Of a DNA stretch of 64,000 bases, positions 35,201 through 49,200 are shown one piece after another (within the stretch, counting starts at the first letter, position 1; each line of letters starts with the position of its first letter). Under the pieces are notes generated by a model, which saw only the letters and a list, made by a program, of their open reading frames with translations, was not told the DNA's origin and made no database searches. Location: contig OX578278.1 of assembly GCA_951217055.1 (NCBI GenBank), forward strand, positions 38,723,115 through 38,787,114, read 5' to 3'. The position numbers and the translations under genes are program-made. The stretch is from Gerris lacustris. Lineage: Eukaryota > Arthropoda > Insecta > Hemiptera > Gerridae.

Positions 35201-38200
35201 ACCTTTTGTTATTAAGAATTGGCCTTTCTGGGCTTAGGTCTCCTTCTTTTCCAGTCAAATATCTATGTTTCACTTGATAAGAGAGGTTACCTATAGTTAA
35301 GTTTCAAAAATTATTTGTTTAATGCCCAAACACAATGGGAAATGTTTTAATTTTAAAGATTTTTTTTTTCTGATTAAGATGTGGTTGTAAGCCAATTGAG
35401 TTGGTGTGAATCAAAGCCTAAGAGCTTACGGAAGATCAAAGATATTTTCTATGTTGTGTAGGTCATGCCAGCGTTGGCTTGTTGAAAGGGAAAGAGCATT
35501 ATATTGGCTTCCCTCACCTCTTGGTCCATTTCCCTTTGCTCTCTTTCACCAAAAGGTTTTTCACCTTTTTCTTCCCTCAAAAACCTTGCTCTTTTCACAA
35601 AATTAATTTAGTATTGTTTTGCATTATTTGGGCCAAAGAGTAGGTTTCATACAATTTCTGTGAAAACAATCTTATTTTTTTATGCTGTAAAATAGATGAT
35701 TAACTTAAATGTATATTTATTTATCAAAATGAAGAAATTAACTAAATACGTCATTTAATCCTTTTCACAAAAATAATTATTTAATGTTGAAACAATTTTT
35801 ATGATATATACATAATTTTATTATTTATTTTTAAGTGTGAGATTGAACTAGGTGTTGGGATATCATAAGTTATCAGCATCATGATGCAAATGTGATAATG
35901 AAAAAAAAACAAACAAAAAAACAACAATGATATCTTGTTTTAACCTTTTAATCAATTTATTTATATTTAATAACGCAATTATGTAATATTAGTAAATATT
36001 TTTGATTAATTAATTTTATCATACAAATATTATGTGTTATTGTTGGTGATTCCTCAATCAAGTAGAATCAACTTCCCAGTTGTTGTTGCTCTATTTTGAA
36101 TATGGAAAATGGTAGACATCAGGTGTTGTTATCTACCGATTTATTATTTAATGGATTGAAGCCAAAATTTATTTGGCTGGTATGAAAATAAAAAACATGT
36201 TCCAAATAATTAGAGTAGGTATTTAATCAAAATGGAGGAGTATTTGTGTTATAAAGTTATGGCTGGTGGAATAAGTGTCTTTGTGAGATTAAAAGCAATC
36301 AAGTAGGAGGTGTTATGTGACAATGTCGTATTTTTTGTCTGTTACTTAAAACAGCATTTGTAGTTCTGTCCTTTGAGATATTACTGTTTGCTGCCAAGTA
36401 GTACCTTTTTCCCTAAATATAGTATAGAGGTTGTGATTTTTAATTTACCATTCACTGTTTTTTAATCAAAATTATCCATAATTAAGTCCTATGTCACTTC
36501 TATTTTTAATAATAGCACTTGCTCTGTATCAGGTGATTATCTGCCGATGTTTATTTAATGGATAATTGCCAAGAAAGAAATGCCCAACAATCAATGAGTG
36601 TAAGATGTGTGGTAATTATTTGGATTTAGTCCAATTTTTTTACCATTCGCTTATAAACACTATATAAGATTTAAAGAATTACCAACTTCAACAAGTGGTT
36701 TTCAGGATAAACCTATTTCTGAATACTTGTTTCTTAACAATGACAATCTTGACTAAGAGTTCTTACCTCAGGAAGAATCATGGAAAAAATATAGTGGCTT
36801 TATTTTTTTTTTTTTATTACTTTTAAATGCTGCTTTCTGATTTTTACTTTCTCATTTATCCGGTACTAAGAAAAGGTATTGTGATGGAGCAAAATTTGAT
36901 TTTAAAATTTTTATGGATTTACAAAATCTGCCATCTGTGCTGAAGTTTGGAGTATAGTGCAACCAATAGAAATTTAATTGTTAATGTCAAACCTGCCATC
37001 AAGTTCAACCCTGTGAACATAAAAGAAGGATACTAGAACATCTAGATCAGTGCTCAAAGTATATTTCCCTTTGCTATGTGATAACCTAGGAGGCTGAGAT
37101 TTACCGTAGTACTTTCTTAACAAAAATGTCTGCTATTCAGCAATATCTGTTTGTGAATTTTCACTTTTCGGTAGTCTCTATATTTGTCCCTACTCTGTTA
37201 TTTCAAATATGTAAGTTTGCAAAAGAAAAGTTAAATAATAATTTTGGTATTTTATTTAAAATTTAAATGGATACCTAAAGAACCTTTTGCTCATTTATTT
37301 AATTATATTTCAATTTCTTGAAAAAAAAATTCAGCGGTTTGTTTATTTTTGTTTAAATGCCTATTGTTCTACAATTTATTATAATTAGTGTTGAAGGCTG
37401 TTATCTATGTTAGTGATTAGTGTTATCAAATTATAATGAGAGAAGTGTTGATCCCCTCCTCTAGTTGTAATCACCCTGTTGACCTTTGTCGAGTCTAATA
37501 AACCCCTCCCCTCTTATCACATACCACTCTATTGCGTTACTTGTATGAACTCTTACACTTAAACACTCTTATGTTTTGGTATTATTTGATTACCAAAACA
37601 ATAGAGGTATTAAAAATTTAAAAAATTTTCATAGGTCACTAATAAAAATTAGACTTTCTTTAGGTGGCAGTTTATTCTTGAGGCTTATTATTTCCTGGCT
37701 CTGACTGGTTTGAATCAATTGTTTCAACCTTTGACTTATATCGACCCTCTACAGGAAATGATAGTTTTAATCAACTTAAATATCCCATTTTGCCTCCGAC
37801 CTTACCAAAGATAACGGAAGTAATGTGATCGTTCTGAAAAGCGAAAAATTTTTAAGTCTCCGATTTCAAAAATTCCAAGGCAGAAATCTGTTTCCGACTT
37901 CAGGGAACATATTTGATTCTGTGTCTGTCTGTTGGTCTGTCGCTCAATTTTTGCGAACCAACATATTTTAAAAACTACTTATCTGATTTTAATGATATTT
38001 GTATGGTAGGTCATAATTAGCTCATTGTTGGTCCCATATAAGTTTCAACCTTATGCGCCTATTTGTTTCTTTTCCACGTAAGCACAAATATACATTTACT
38101 TACACCTATATCTTCAAAAGTACTTATCTGATTTTTATGTAATTTTGTAAAAAAATAAGTTAAAAAAGACTGAAAATATCTCATTTTTATCAACATAACT

Positions 38201-40195
38201 TTTGTAAGGGTTTAAGGGTCAATAGAAATGTTACTTGCATATCGTTTGATGTCTCCCCCCCCCCCAATTAACACATTGTGGTTTGAATAGTGGCAAACTA
38301 TATTTATGGATCAGTGAATTAGAATGACACTAATGACAGTAATTTAAGTGAAACTCAGTGGTATCTGAGATTGGTCTTGCGAATTCATTTTTATTTTAGA
38401 GTCACCGCTGATTGGAAAATATCTTTGACTATATGTATTTATTTTTTTTTGTAATAAATTAACATGCATGATAACAAGTTAGTGTGTAGTGATGTAAGTT
38501 GTGTTATTTCAAGTTCATAACAAGTTAGTTTGTTGTAGTGTAATTGATAAAAGCTGTCCCCACAAGTTTATATAGTTAACTTGAAAATAATAATTAATTA
38601 AATAAAAATTGAAGTTTACGGTCAAACTGCAGTAGAAAAATTAATTAGGATTTTTTTTTTTTCTGTAGTTTCATAAATATTACTAAGTGTTTATTCAGAG
38701 TATTATGCTATCACCGGAAATTCCTCTTCATTTTATAGATAGAAATAAAAATTGTTGTTCTTCACTTGAAGAGTATATATTTTTTTTTTGTTTTTAATTA
38801 TCTAAAATAAAAGAATGACTAATAAGTAGGAATTGATATTGCAGTAATTGATATTTATTTATTTATCTTAATAAAGGTTGAATTGTTGTAGGCAATTCAT
38901 TTCATAGTTTTTTTTTTTTTTTTTTCATGATCAGTACAATTATTGATTGTATTATTTGATAAGTGTCAATCAAAATTTTAATACTGTCAATACAATTATT
39001 TAATTTAAATATAGAGTGATAATTATATTCACAAATAAATTTGATGATTGATCATGAGTTTTTGTGTAAAAAAAACAACAATGAAACAACTCAATTTTAC
39101 AAAATTCTCTTGACTTCAAGGTTCACTTTTAAAATGTAAAATATATGGAGTTGGAGAAGGTAAAGACATTAGGGGAATGGATTCATGGGAAAATGGCATC
39201 AGTCTGAGACTGATGCCTTTCTTTCATGGAAAAGTTCTTTCTCCTAAAATAATTTTTTACTGAATGAAAGAGGCAAGACTTTTTTTTTTTCAACATAAAA
39301 AGGTTTATTACACCCTAGGCCCTAGACATTATAAGAAATATTGACATCTCAATTTTGATAAAGTTGGAAAATTATGTTTTTCCAAAATTACCTAGAGAGG
39401 ATTTTTTGTTTTATTTATTTATTCTTGGTATAAACAAATAATTTTTCTATATTAATTATTAAGAAAGTTTTGTAAGCAAACAGGTCCAGTTAGTAAGAAA
39501 GAGAAGGGTAGACTAAACCATAGCGGTAGTAAGAGTTAGAGATATCCCTTTTTTGTTGGAAAGGAAAGGAGATATCTTGCTCTTTACTCTTTTCCTCTAC
39601 ATCTACCCAGGTTTTTTTTAAAAAAAAAAAAAAAAAAAAACATTTCACATTAACTTCTCAATGCTTTTTTGGGGTATATGCTTCCGGTATTCCTGACATA
39701 TATGTATTTGAAAACAGGAAGATTTTACCTAAAAGATGAGACTAACTTTGTATTTCTACCAAATCGCATTCAATAGTTATTAGACTTATTACCTTTATAC
39801 CTTGAAGTCACTACCACTAAAGCCAATTGGCTATCTTATAAATTTCCAATTTCTATCTTATAATTGTGTGTAATTTAAGTTCTTATGTAAAAAAATGCTC
39901 AATGTTAAAAATTGTCATTATAATTAAATATTATTATCAATAGAATATTATAATACATTAAAAACAGTTTTAAATTGATTATTCTTTGTTTTTAATTGAT
40001 TTAAAATTCTGTAACACAAAAGGTCATTTAACTAGATAATTTATAAATGTAGAACATATTCATCCACTCTAGGAATTGATCTCAGATAATGATAATTTAG
40101 AATCAAAACATTTTGTTTATTTATTATATTATATATTTGAAAATGAGATGTTTGCTACAAATGATATTATACTTTCTATCTCTCAACTCTTTGGA

Positions 40196-40273
<78 letters not shown>

Positions 40274-43200
40274 CAAAAACTAAAACACATAAAAAAACAA
40301 ACTTATAACTAAAATTAGAACACTTCAATTAGTAAAGCTCAAAGTACAACTAGAAGCTTGTAAAGGCTTGTAAGAAGTACTTGACTTTTATCTCGTTCCT
40401 CATTGTTTTAGTTGCTTTTTTATGCTCAATTGTTATATTATTTTTAATAAATTTGGATGGTTTGAAAGAAGCCTACAGATGGTAACAGATTTTTAACTGT
40501 CTGTACACAATAAATTTTGCTAAATTAATGCTTTTATTTATGTAAAAAGAAAAATTATTTTTACAAATGTAATAAAAAAAGAGGGGGGGGGGGGTTAAAT
40601 AAAATAATGGGTCTGTTAGTCTGTCTTTAAACATTTTTGTTTAACCATGATCTTTAAAACTTGAAGGTATTGTCTGATTTTAATGAAATTTGGATAGGTA
40701 GTCTTAATTAGCTTATTGTTGCTTCCAAATTAATGTTATCCTTCTTGCATTGCTTCCTTTTCAGCATGCACACAATAGTTTATTTTTATTTTTTATAAAC
40801 ACCTATATTTAAAAGATCCGATTTCGATGGTCCCATATTAATTAATTAATTAATTTTATTAATCGAATTAAAATAAATGTGACTCATCTGAAAATAAAAA
40901 CAGGTCCAAACAACCACTCTTTTAATTCTCATGAAACCATTTCTCCAATATGAATAGGACGTGAAGAATCTATGTACCACACTTTTTCAGACTGGCCTCT
41001 ATGTATTATATTTATAGAATTTATTAAATGCTTTTTTTAGTAACACCTATATTTTGAAATGTATCTCATTACTTGATTATATGGGTGATTCCAATTTAAA
41101 CTGCTATTTTGGAATCTAAAATTGGACTTAGACTGAAAATTTTGACTTTTTAAAAAAATTATGGAATGCTCTCGGACTAATTTCAGATATATTGCAGCAT
41201 GCGGAACAGATGGGAAATAATTTTTTAAATTTTTAGGCCGGAATTAAGTTTATTTAAAACATGGTAATTAAGCCATGTGAATTACACATTTTCGTGCACG
41301 GTTGTTACATTTCACACTTTTTTTTGTCACTTTTCTTTGTTTTTGAAAATAGACTTTAACAACGTGCACGGTAATTACGTTTAAAAGGGTATGTAACTGG
41401 AAGAACAATCAGAATTAGCGCTAGCTCCCAACTGAAGGGTTCAGCTCATCCCCTATCAACTGTTGCTAGAAAACCAGTGTTGCGGCATTGCAAAAATCTC
41501 TCGCCACTTAAAATCTCCCTGCCATAACCAGAGTAGGGGTCACATATATATAATGCCACGGTAATTACATTTTTTTAAAGGACAAACTTTAACTTGAAGT
41601 TCCGTTTAGTAATAATTTATTATTTTTAATAACTAACACATATTTTAAACCTGGTAGGACTCTACTTCAAAATTATCCAATAAGTTTTTGAATAAAATTA
41701 TTAATGTATGAGCTAGAGGGAAGTGAATAAGAACAACTGACTTAAGGACAGCCACGGTTGTTACAAAATCGCCTTTTAATAATTTTTGTAGCGATTAAAA
41801 TTAAGCGGCATATTATTTTTTGGCTTGGTTGTAGTTCTGTCATGGTAACTCAGTTACCATGAAGAAATCCTGTCAATTATGTGAAAAACGCTTAAGTTAT
41901 TCATCTAGGACATGAAAATTGCACTTTAAATTGGAATCACCCATATACTTTTGACATATGTGATCATTCGTCCTGTCATTATACGGGAGGAAGCTATGTA
42001 CCACAGTAAGTGTCAAACTATTTGAGCATGCGAGAGACAAATAATATACACTCATGCATCTGGAAACTGTACTATGCAGATCTTTTGCTTTCTGTGGTAT
42101 TTTTTAAACTGCTATTTCTGTGTGAAGAATGGTTACCCATGAGAATTAATTATTGGCATAAGAATGTGAAATAGAAAATGGTATTTATGAGACAATAATT
42201 CTTACTACAGTAAAGACTAACTGTAACGCTCTTGTTATTCTTTATAGCGTACTAATATTGTGTTAATTTAACTAGTCTTTCAAGGTATTTAAATTTATTT
42301 TAATTGTTCTTAAAGGTGAGTGCACCCCCAAATTTAGGGTTAAAATTTATTTATTGATTTCACCTTTGGGATTGATTAACCTTTTTTGGAACATTAATAC
42401 CAAATTCCAATGGAGTAGATAGTCATTTTTCAACCTTACCCATCTACGTAGATAACAGACTTTTTTTTACAAAATCTATTAGTTTAGATTTTGAGGACCT
42501 TAAAAGTGTGAATCCAGAAAAACATAAATTATTTAACTTCTGAATCAAAAGAAAACCCAAACTACAAAAGTATTTATTTATTTATTTATTTTTTTACTAT
42601 TGCATTTTGCCTGCACTTGGATTGATTAGCTATTCTATTTATTATGACATCTTTCCCACTAAGTGGCTTTTTTCCGTGTCTATTTTTGCGTGAATACAAT
42701 ATTATTCTTTAATAAAGATGTAATGGATCGGTTCATTAAAGAATCATGTCTCCTGGTTGTCGCCTTTCTTCCATCCTTTGTCTTTTCAGGGTGAAAGCCA
42801 CCTTTACAACAACCATTGTTAAGTTTTGAAAGACCTGTTACATACATTGCATATAAAACTATATATTTTTATTTTATATTCTTATCCTTTGAGTTTTCAG
42901 GGATGAAAAAGGTTGAAAATATTTTCATTTACACAAACTTGGCTATATTTCGCCCATACCTGGGCATCTTCAGGCCTTGAATATGATTAAAAAATTACAT
43001 TTTTTGCTTTTTTGTTTTGGAGAAAGAACAATCTACTATTTGAGTAACCTTTCACAATAGTAGTTAAAGAGTTACTCATATATATTGTTATTCATCATTT
43101 TTTTTATTATTTTATACTTTTTTGTACATAATCCTTTGTTGTCAAAGTTGTAAGTTGTCTAAGACCCCATTAATTTAACATAAAACTATATCTTTTTGAT

Positions 43201-46200
43201 TATTTTATACTTTCTTTGTACATCATTCATTGCTAAGTTGTTAAAGACCCTGTCACATTCATTTATACTACTATTTCTTTACAATTTATTTTGTTCATAG
43301 TAATGAAATAATTTTTTCCCTTCTTTTCATATCTTCTCCTAAGTCAATAATATAGATTTGCTTGTGACAGTGAAATATAATCCGTCTATATTTTCCCCTT
43401 GTCTTGCATAATTCCAGTTGTCCTTGTTAAATATCATGTTCTTTTTTCTATTAAAGCTTTTTTTTTAATTATTATTATTTTTAGTTTAAAGCCATGTGAA
43501 GAAGAGATACACGTGTCAGTTTGATATGAATACATTTGTTATTAAATGTCTTGGTTTTAATTTCTTAAGTTATTCAAGAATATAAACTGGAGTTTGAAAA
43601 TTTAATAGCAATTATTTTTCTTTCTCTATATTATTATATCTATTCCTTTTGTAACTTCAGCTGATCGATAATGAGGTGTTCTCAGGATCTCTGGATGACA
43701 TTTTTAAAATGAGTTATTTGTTATTATTGATAGAACATATTTATGTTATAAGAAGTAACATTTCTAAATTTCAAGGTTCTAGTCCAAATAGTTGGGAAGT
43801 AGCAATTACAGTCTTCGCACAACTAGAATCGACGCGTTGACAGCGCGGTAAAAACTAGCAAAAGGGGGGACGAGCCAATGAGAGCTTGAGATTTTCCCGG
43901 ACAAAAGGTCGGGCCAACTAGGCAAAGATAAATGTCTCTAGTGGAGGGGAGAGGCCCTCTGGATAACAGTATAAGAAGGCTTTGTAGTGGCTTTATTTTT
44001 TCCCCCAGAGAGGTTGGCCAATCTGTGTCACTCAATTTCCCGCACTGTTAACGCGTCGATTCTAGTTGTGTAAAGACTGTAGTGGCCTTTTTTTAAAATT
44101 TTTTTCAGGCGGGGATAGCTTTTTTGCCCATTGGGATGAAAAACTTACCCCCTTCACTCTAAGTCCTGGTCCACATAGAATCTAGACATTAATGTATGTA
44201 CTTGCAAGGTAATTGAGGGGAAAGTTACTCGCCATTATTGACTTAGATAGTTGTAAACTTTCATAAATAGTTGTATTGTGATAAAACTTAAATTTAAGTA
44301 GCATGTGTCTCATAAATATTTATTTAGTTTAAATACAATTTTTTGAATAAGTATTAAAATATTTACTTATGAGCTCATAAAGTAATAGTTTCTGAATAAA
44401 ACCTCCTTCTCCTTGACTTCCCCTGTTTTCCTTGCACATTCATGCATAGACTCAATGTGTATTTGGCTGAATAGAAATCTAAAAAAAACGGGGGAAACAG
44501 TTAAATAAATTAGACAATAATGGCTTATAAAAGCATAAAATCAATATTGTACGTGATAGGGTGCGAGGAAGCCATGGGCCACACTAATTGGCAGTTTATT
44601 TTTATATTTGACTGGGTTGAACAGAATAAATATATTTTCAAAAAATGACAATATTCAGTGTAATAAGGAAAAAATTAAGTTTGATGAAGCCAGATATGAC
44701 TAGAGATGTTGGAAGTAGGTTTGGCAAAGCAAAAAAGTTATCACGATAAAGGAACAGGAGAAAAATCTTATGAAGAAAGACAGAAAGTGTGGGTCAGGAA
44801 TCCAGACAAGACAGGATATACGGAAGGAAAGGTGACAGAGGTGACTGGACCGTTGTCATACAAGGTGCTTTTGAACGGGCACGAACAAAGGAGACACGTA
44901 TCCCAGCTAAGACCGCGCATGGGCACTCCCGAGAGGGGGAGATGTCATATAATAATGACACAATATGACATTATGTCTAATGATATGTCATACTTGTTAT
45001 TCTTATTATTCAGTTATTGTCTTACTACCAAATATAATACAAATTAGCTAAATCAATATCTCATTATCTTACAGGCAGACATCCTGAATCTCATATGGCT
45101 CTCCTATAAATTTACTCTTACCTAAATTCTACATGAAACATCAGTGAAGCAAGTTGCAAATGTGTGATAGTTTCTTCTTCTTAGGTTTGGTAGTTTCTGA
45201 GATTTAGTGATTAATTTAATTTGGTTGAATTGAGCATTGACATTTTTAATTTGCCACATTAATGACTGCTTCCTTGAAAATTAGAGAGTAGTAAGGGATG
45301 AAACTATACCTGTATTTTAATCATAAGGTTGACTTATACATTTGCATATGCAAAGTTTACCAGATACCTTGAAGAATAGAGAAGCCTTTAAAACACGTAG
45401 ACACACCCACATTGATTTTTATGTAGATAGATTTTCATAAAAATCTCAATTTAAACAAATTTACACCTGTAGAAAAGAAAAGTAGGATTTCACTTCTGTC
45501 TCACATTATCACTTAAAACTCATTATATTTATGGATTCACATTTCACGACTCCAATCATGTGGAAAGACTGTGCGTCAGATTATCTGTTAGTTAAGGATA
45601 GGAGTTGTAAGACTCTGATATTCTTACCTTGCTCTTGTATCTCCTGCATGTCATCAACGACAGTAGACATTCTACGACAGATGGAGATAGCAGCATCAAA
45701 ACTCATTTCAAATTCTTGAGACATCTTGAAGTGAGATTGCTATCTGGTCAACAATAGATAGTAATAATAATAGTAAGTGTGTTAAAATATGTGTGTGAGT
45801 CAGTGTCTAAACATTATCATTAAGACTAAGGATTTTTTTTGTGGTTTCAGATTTGAGAATGTGTGGAAAGGTTGTGCAGAGCTGCCGACAGACAAAGACA
45901 TGGAGTACAGGTACGTGGTGTGTATTCTTGTTGAGCCTGACGGTGGGAAACTTACTCAGAGACACGTTGTGGTAAGGAGATGGGAAACTCACATCATTCC
46001 AAGGACTATAAGCAAATGTGGTGAGTAAATAGAAATTCTTTTATCTTAACAGTTGTTTATAAATAATTATTAATAGAGAAAAAATTGGTGATAAAACTAG
46101 GTAATTATTGGTGAGGTCTATTTTATAGTATAGAAAAATTTAAATTGATAGAGTCAAAGCACCCTCCAATAATTGTTCTATACACTTAATGAATGAAGAA

Positions 46201-49200
46201 TTCTAATATAATTTGAGTGGTGCTCTAAGGCTTATTATAATTTTAAGAAGTTCAGTAGAACCTCTGTTAACCTTCAGTCAAGAGACCAGAGCCTTGACGG
46301 ATAATCGACAGGGAAAATTTTAGGGCACTAAAAATGTGACATTACTTTTACTAGGGGCATAAAACCTTTGTCAAACCAAGAATTAAAAATATCTTGGCTC
46401 ATCTAGGCACTTTTGTGAGCGTAATAATCAAGGTTCTACTATAATGATTTTTTTCTGTGGTACATACAATACAAAGCCAATAGAGTCAACAAATTTATTA
46501 AGCTTAAGAATAAATTTTATTTATGACAAAAATAAGTTCTTGAATTAAAACATGAATTTTATTTTTAATATTTTGGGGAATTACTATTTATTTCAAATTA
46601 CTTATCTAGTTAAAAAATGCACTTTTTTAGGCTGTTTTTTCATTGAATAATCTTAATATTTGAAGTATTTGATTTCTTTTAATCTACAAAATAATTCTTT
46701 GTCATTTGGGTACCAATTTCTACTATAACCTATGGTCATGAAATTTAGTCATTTTACTTTTACAATTGATGAACAAATTGACAAGGTGCCTTGGTTTGTG
46801 AGGCAAATTTTATTTTTTTAATCACCATTCAGCATTAATGTTGACACTTTCCACAGCTTTGAACAGCATGTGTCTTATTTAATGAAAAAAATAAAAAATA
46901 AATAATAATCAGTTTTCCCTTTAATTTATTTGTCAAGGAACCTTTAAAGTGAATATACATTGTCATATAAATTTATTTATAAATTTTAACATTTATTTAA
47001 AACATTTTTTTTTTGGTAAAAATGGCAACAACTGGGAATTAAAAATGAAAACTAGTACATTGTATATTATTTAAATTATAACTTTAGATTTATCTAATAA
47101 ATGCATATTATTATGCTATCTAACACATTGTGAGCACTTGGTCTGAAGAAAGATAATATTTATTGGTTTTGTCTGGCCTCGGAATCCTATGGCAAAGTGT
47201 TCTTTACAATGTATGTAGAAAAGCAACCATTTTTATTTAATCTTTTATCCTTATCGTAGAATTCTTCTTTTAAAAAGAACGCAAAAAAAGTCACCAGCTG
47301 TCTAATTTCCCATTCTCTTTTTATTTTGTTTGTTATCTTTGGTACTTTTCAATTTGTTTGTTTACTATTTAAATTGAATAGCCAAGATAGTGTTAGATAA
47401 ACAAATAAAATTGTTTGGATTTCGAATTAATTGAATTAGTTTAGTTTATATGTTATCTGTATAGATTGGTGGGTGCAGACTTGTTTATTTTATCTCAAAA
47501 TTGTGATAGTGAAAATTCAGGAAAGAGTTTCTTACAGTTTTGTTATTGATTGGAATTTAGAAGTAACAAATGTGAGACAACTGTACTGTTAAGATTGTAT
47601 CTTTTGAAAGTTTATTGTATAAGTTGAATGGAGTCAGTCTGTAATATTTCTCTTTTCACTGGTGATTTTATAATGAGCCTGGCATTCAATACTCTGTTGG
47701 CTTTCTTGTCTGTTACTTCTTAGCCTTGAACATAACAACATAAACAGTATTCAACTTCTAAGCAGATACTAATGATTAGCATACTCTAGATGTCGCCTCT
47801 TACATCAATTTGAAAATTACTAGTATTTTCATTTCTCCCTGAATGAAATGAAATTATGTTTATCTAGTGATGCAATGAAAATACAATTGATGTTGATACT
47901 CAAAGGTTATTAGGGCTTGGAATCCAAGGACAGCATTTCTTGGGACCCTAATAACTTAAAATTATTTATGCTAGACTTTAGCTTGAAGGTTAGATAGATC
48001 AGCTGCACAGCTCAATAGGGGGTCTTTCAACTGAATTGAATAACTTCCTGCTGTCAGGCACGTGACTCTAAATTAACTTTGATTATCTTTCTAAATATAT
48101 CTTCTAATAAGAGAGGGGAAGTGCTCCTAGGCCCTAGACCACGTACACTGACGTTAACTCTAAACTGGTTAAAGGTCGGAAGAGTCTACTCATTATATCT
48201 AACCCTGAATGAGAACTCTTCCGTTTAAGCTCTATCAGTAAAATTAAGAGCAGAAATGATCAGTTCATTATCAAAAAACCCCACAGTAACTAATGTTGAA
48301 TATCTAATATCTCTAATATCTGCTAACCAATCTTAAGTGTTCATATGACATGGTATTCATTTGGCAACCTAAAATATCCTACAACCTAATATATATATAT
48401 TTTATATATTGATTAAAGTGTTTGCACTTAACTTAACCTATATCTGGCTAATGGCCTATAAATGGGATGCTTCTTATTTTTTTTGTCTCGGCGCTTTGCT
48501 TTAAATTAACTTAACTTAAACTAAATTAAACTTAAACTTAACTTAAATTAAATTAACTTTTCTTATCACTGATCTTAAGTTAATAGCATTGTAATTATCA
48601 GAGAAGTTTTGATCTTCCCAGTATGTTGTCTAGAGTGACATTGGAAGGGGGGGGGGGGGGGTACATGGGTGCAGGTAGGGTAATTTGAAAGCATAGATAA
48701 GTTTGAGTCAGTGGTAAAACAGTGGAACTTTGCAAATTATGAGGGGATTATGGTTGGTATCTCAGTTACTTGGAAATATAATTTTATAACAGAATTATAT
48801 TTAGAAAAGATAATCTATATATCTATCTATATATATAAAAGTCAACGTATGTGTGTGTTTGTTCTTTATACAAATCTACAGTTTTAGTCCGATCTCGATG
48901 AAAATTTGCACACTTGACCTTCAAAGCAAGGAAACAATCAAGGTATACATGAATTTTCGAAATTTCAATTTTGGTACACAGGGGTACGGGGTACAAGTAA
49001 TAAATACGGGGTCAAAGTAATGAATACCCTTCATGATGCATATCGTTAAAAAGCTCTTTAAGGGTACAGTAATTGTTGTTATGTACACTTTTGTCATATT
49101 TTCATTTAGGAGGGGGGTAAAATAGACAAATATAGCTATATCTTATTTGTTTTTTATACAAATCTACAGTTTTAGTCCGATCTCGATGAAAATTTGCACA

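Noticed and set aside
40076..40312. Plus-strand frame with an Ile-Tyr run
   Set aside because: Same cause: (TA)n microsatellite; no coding signal on either side.
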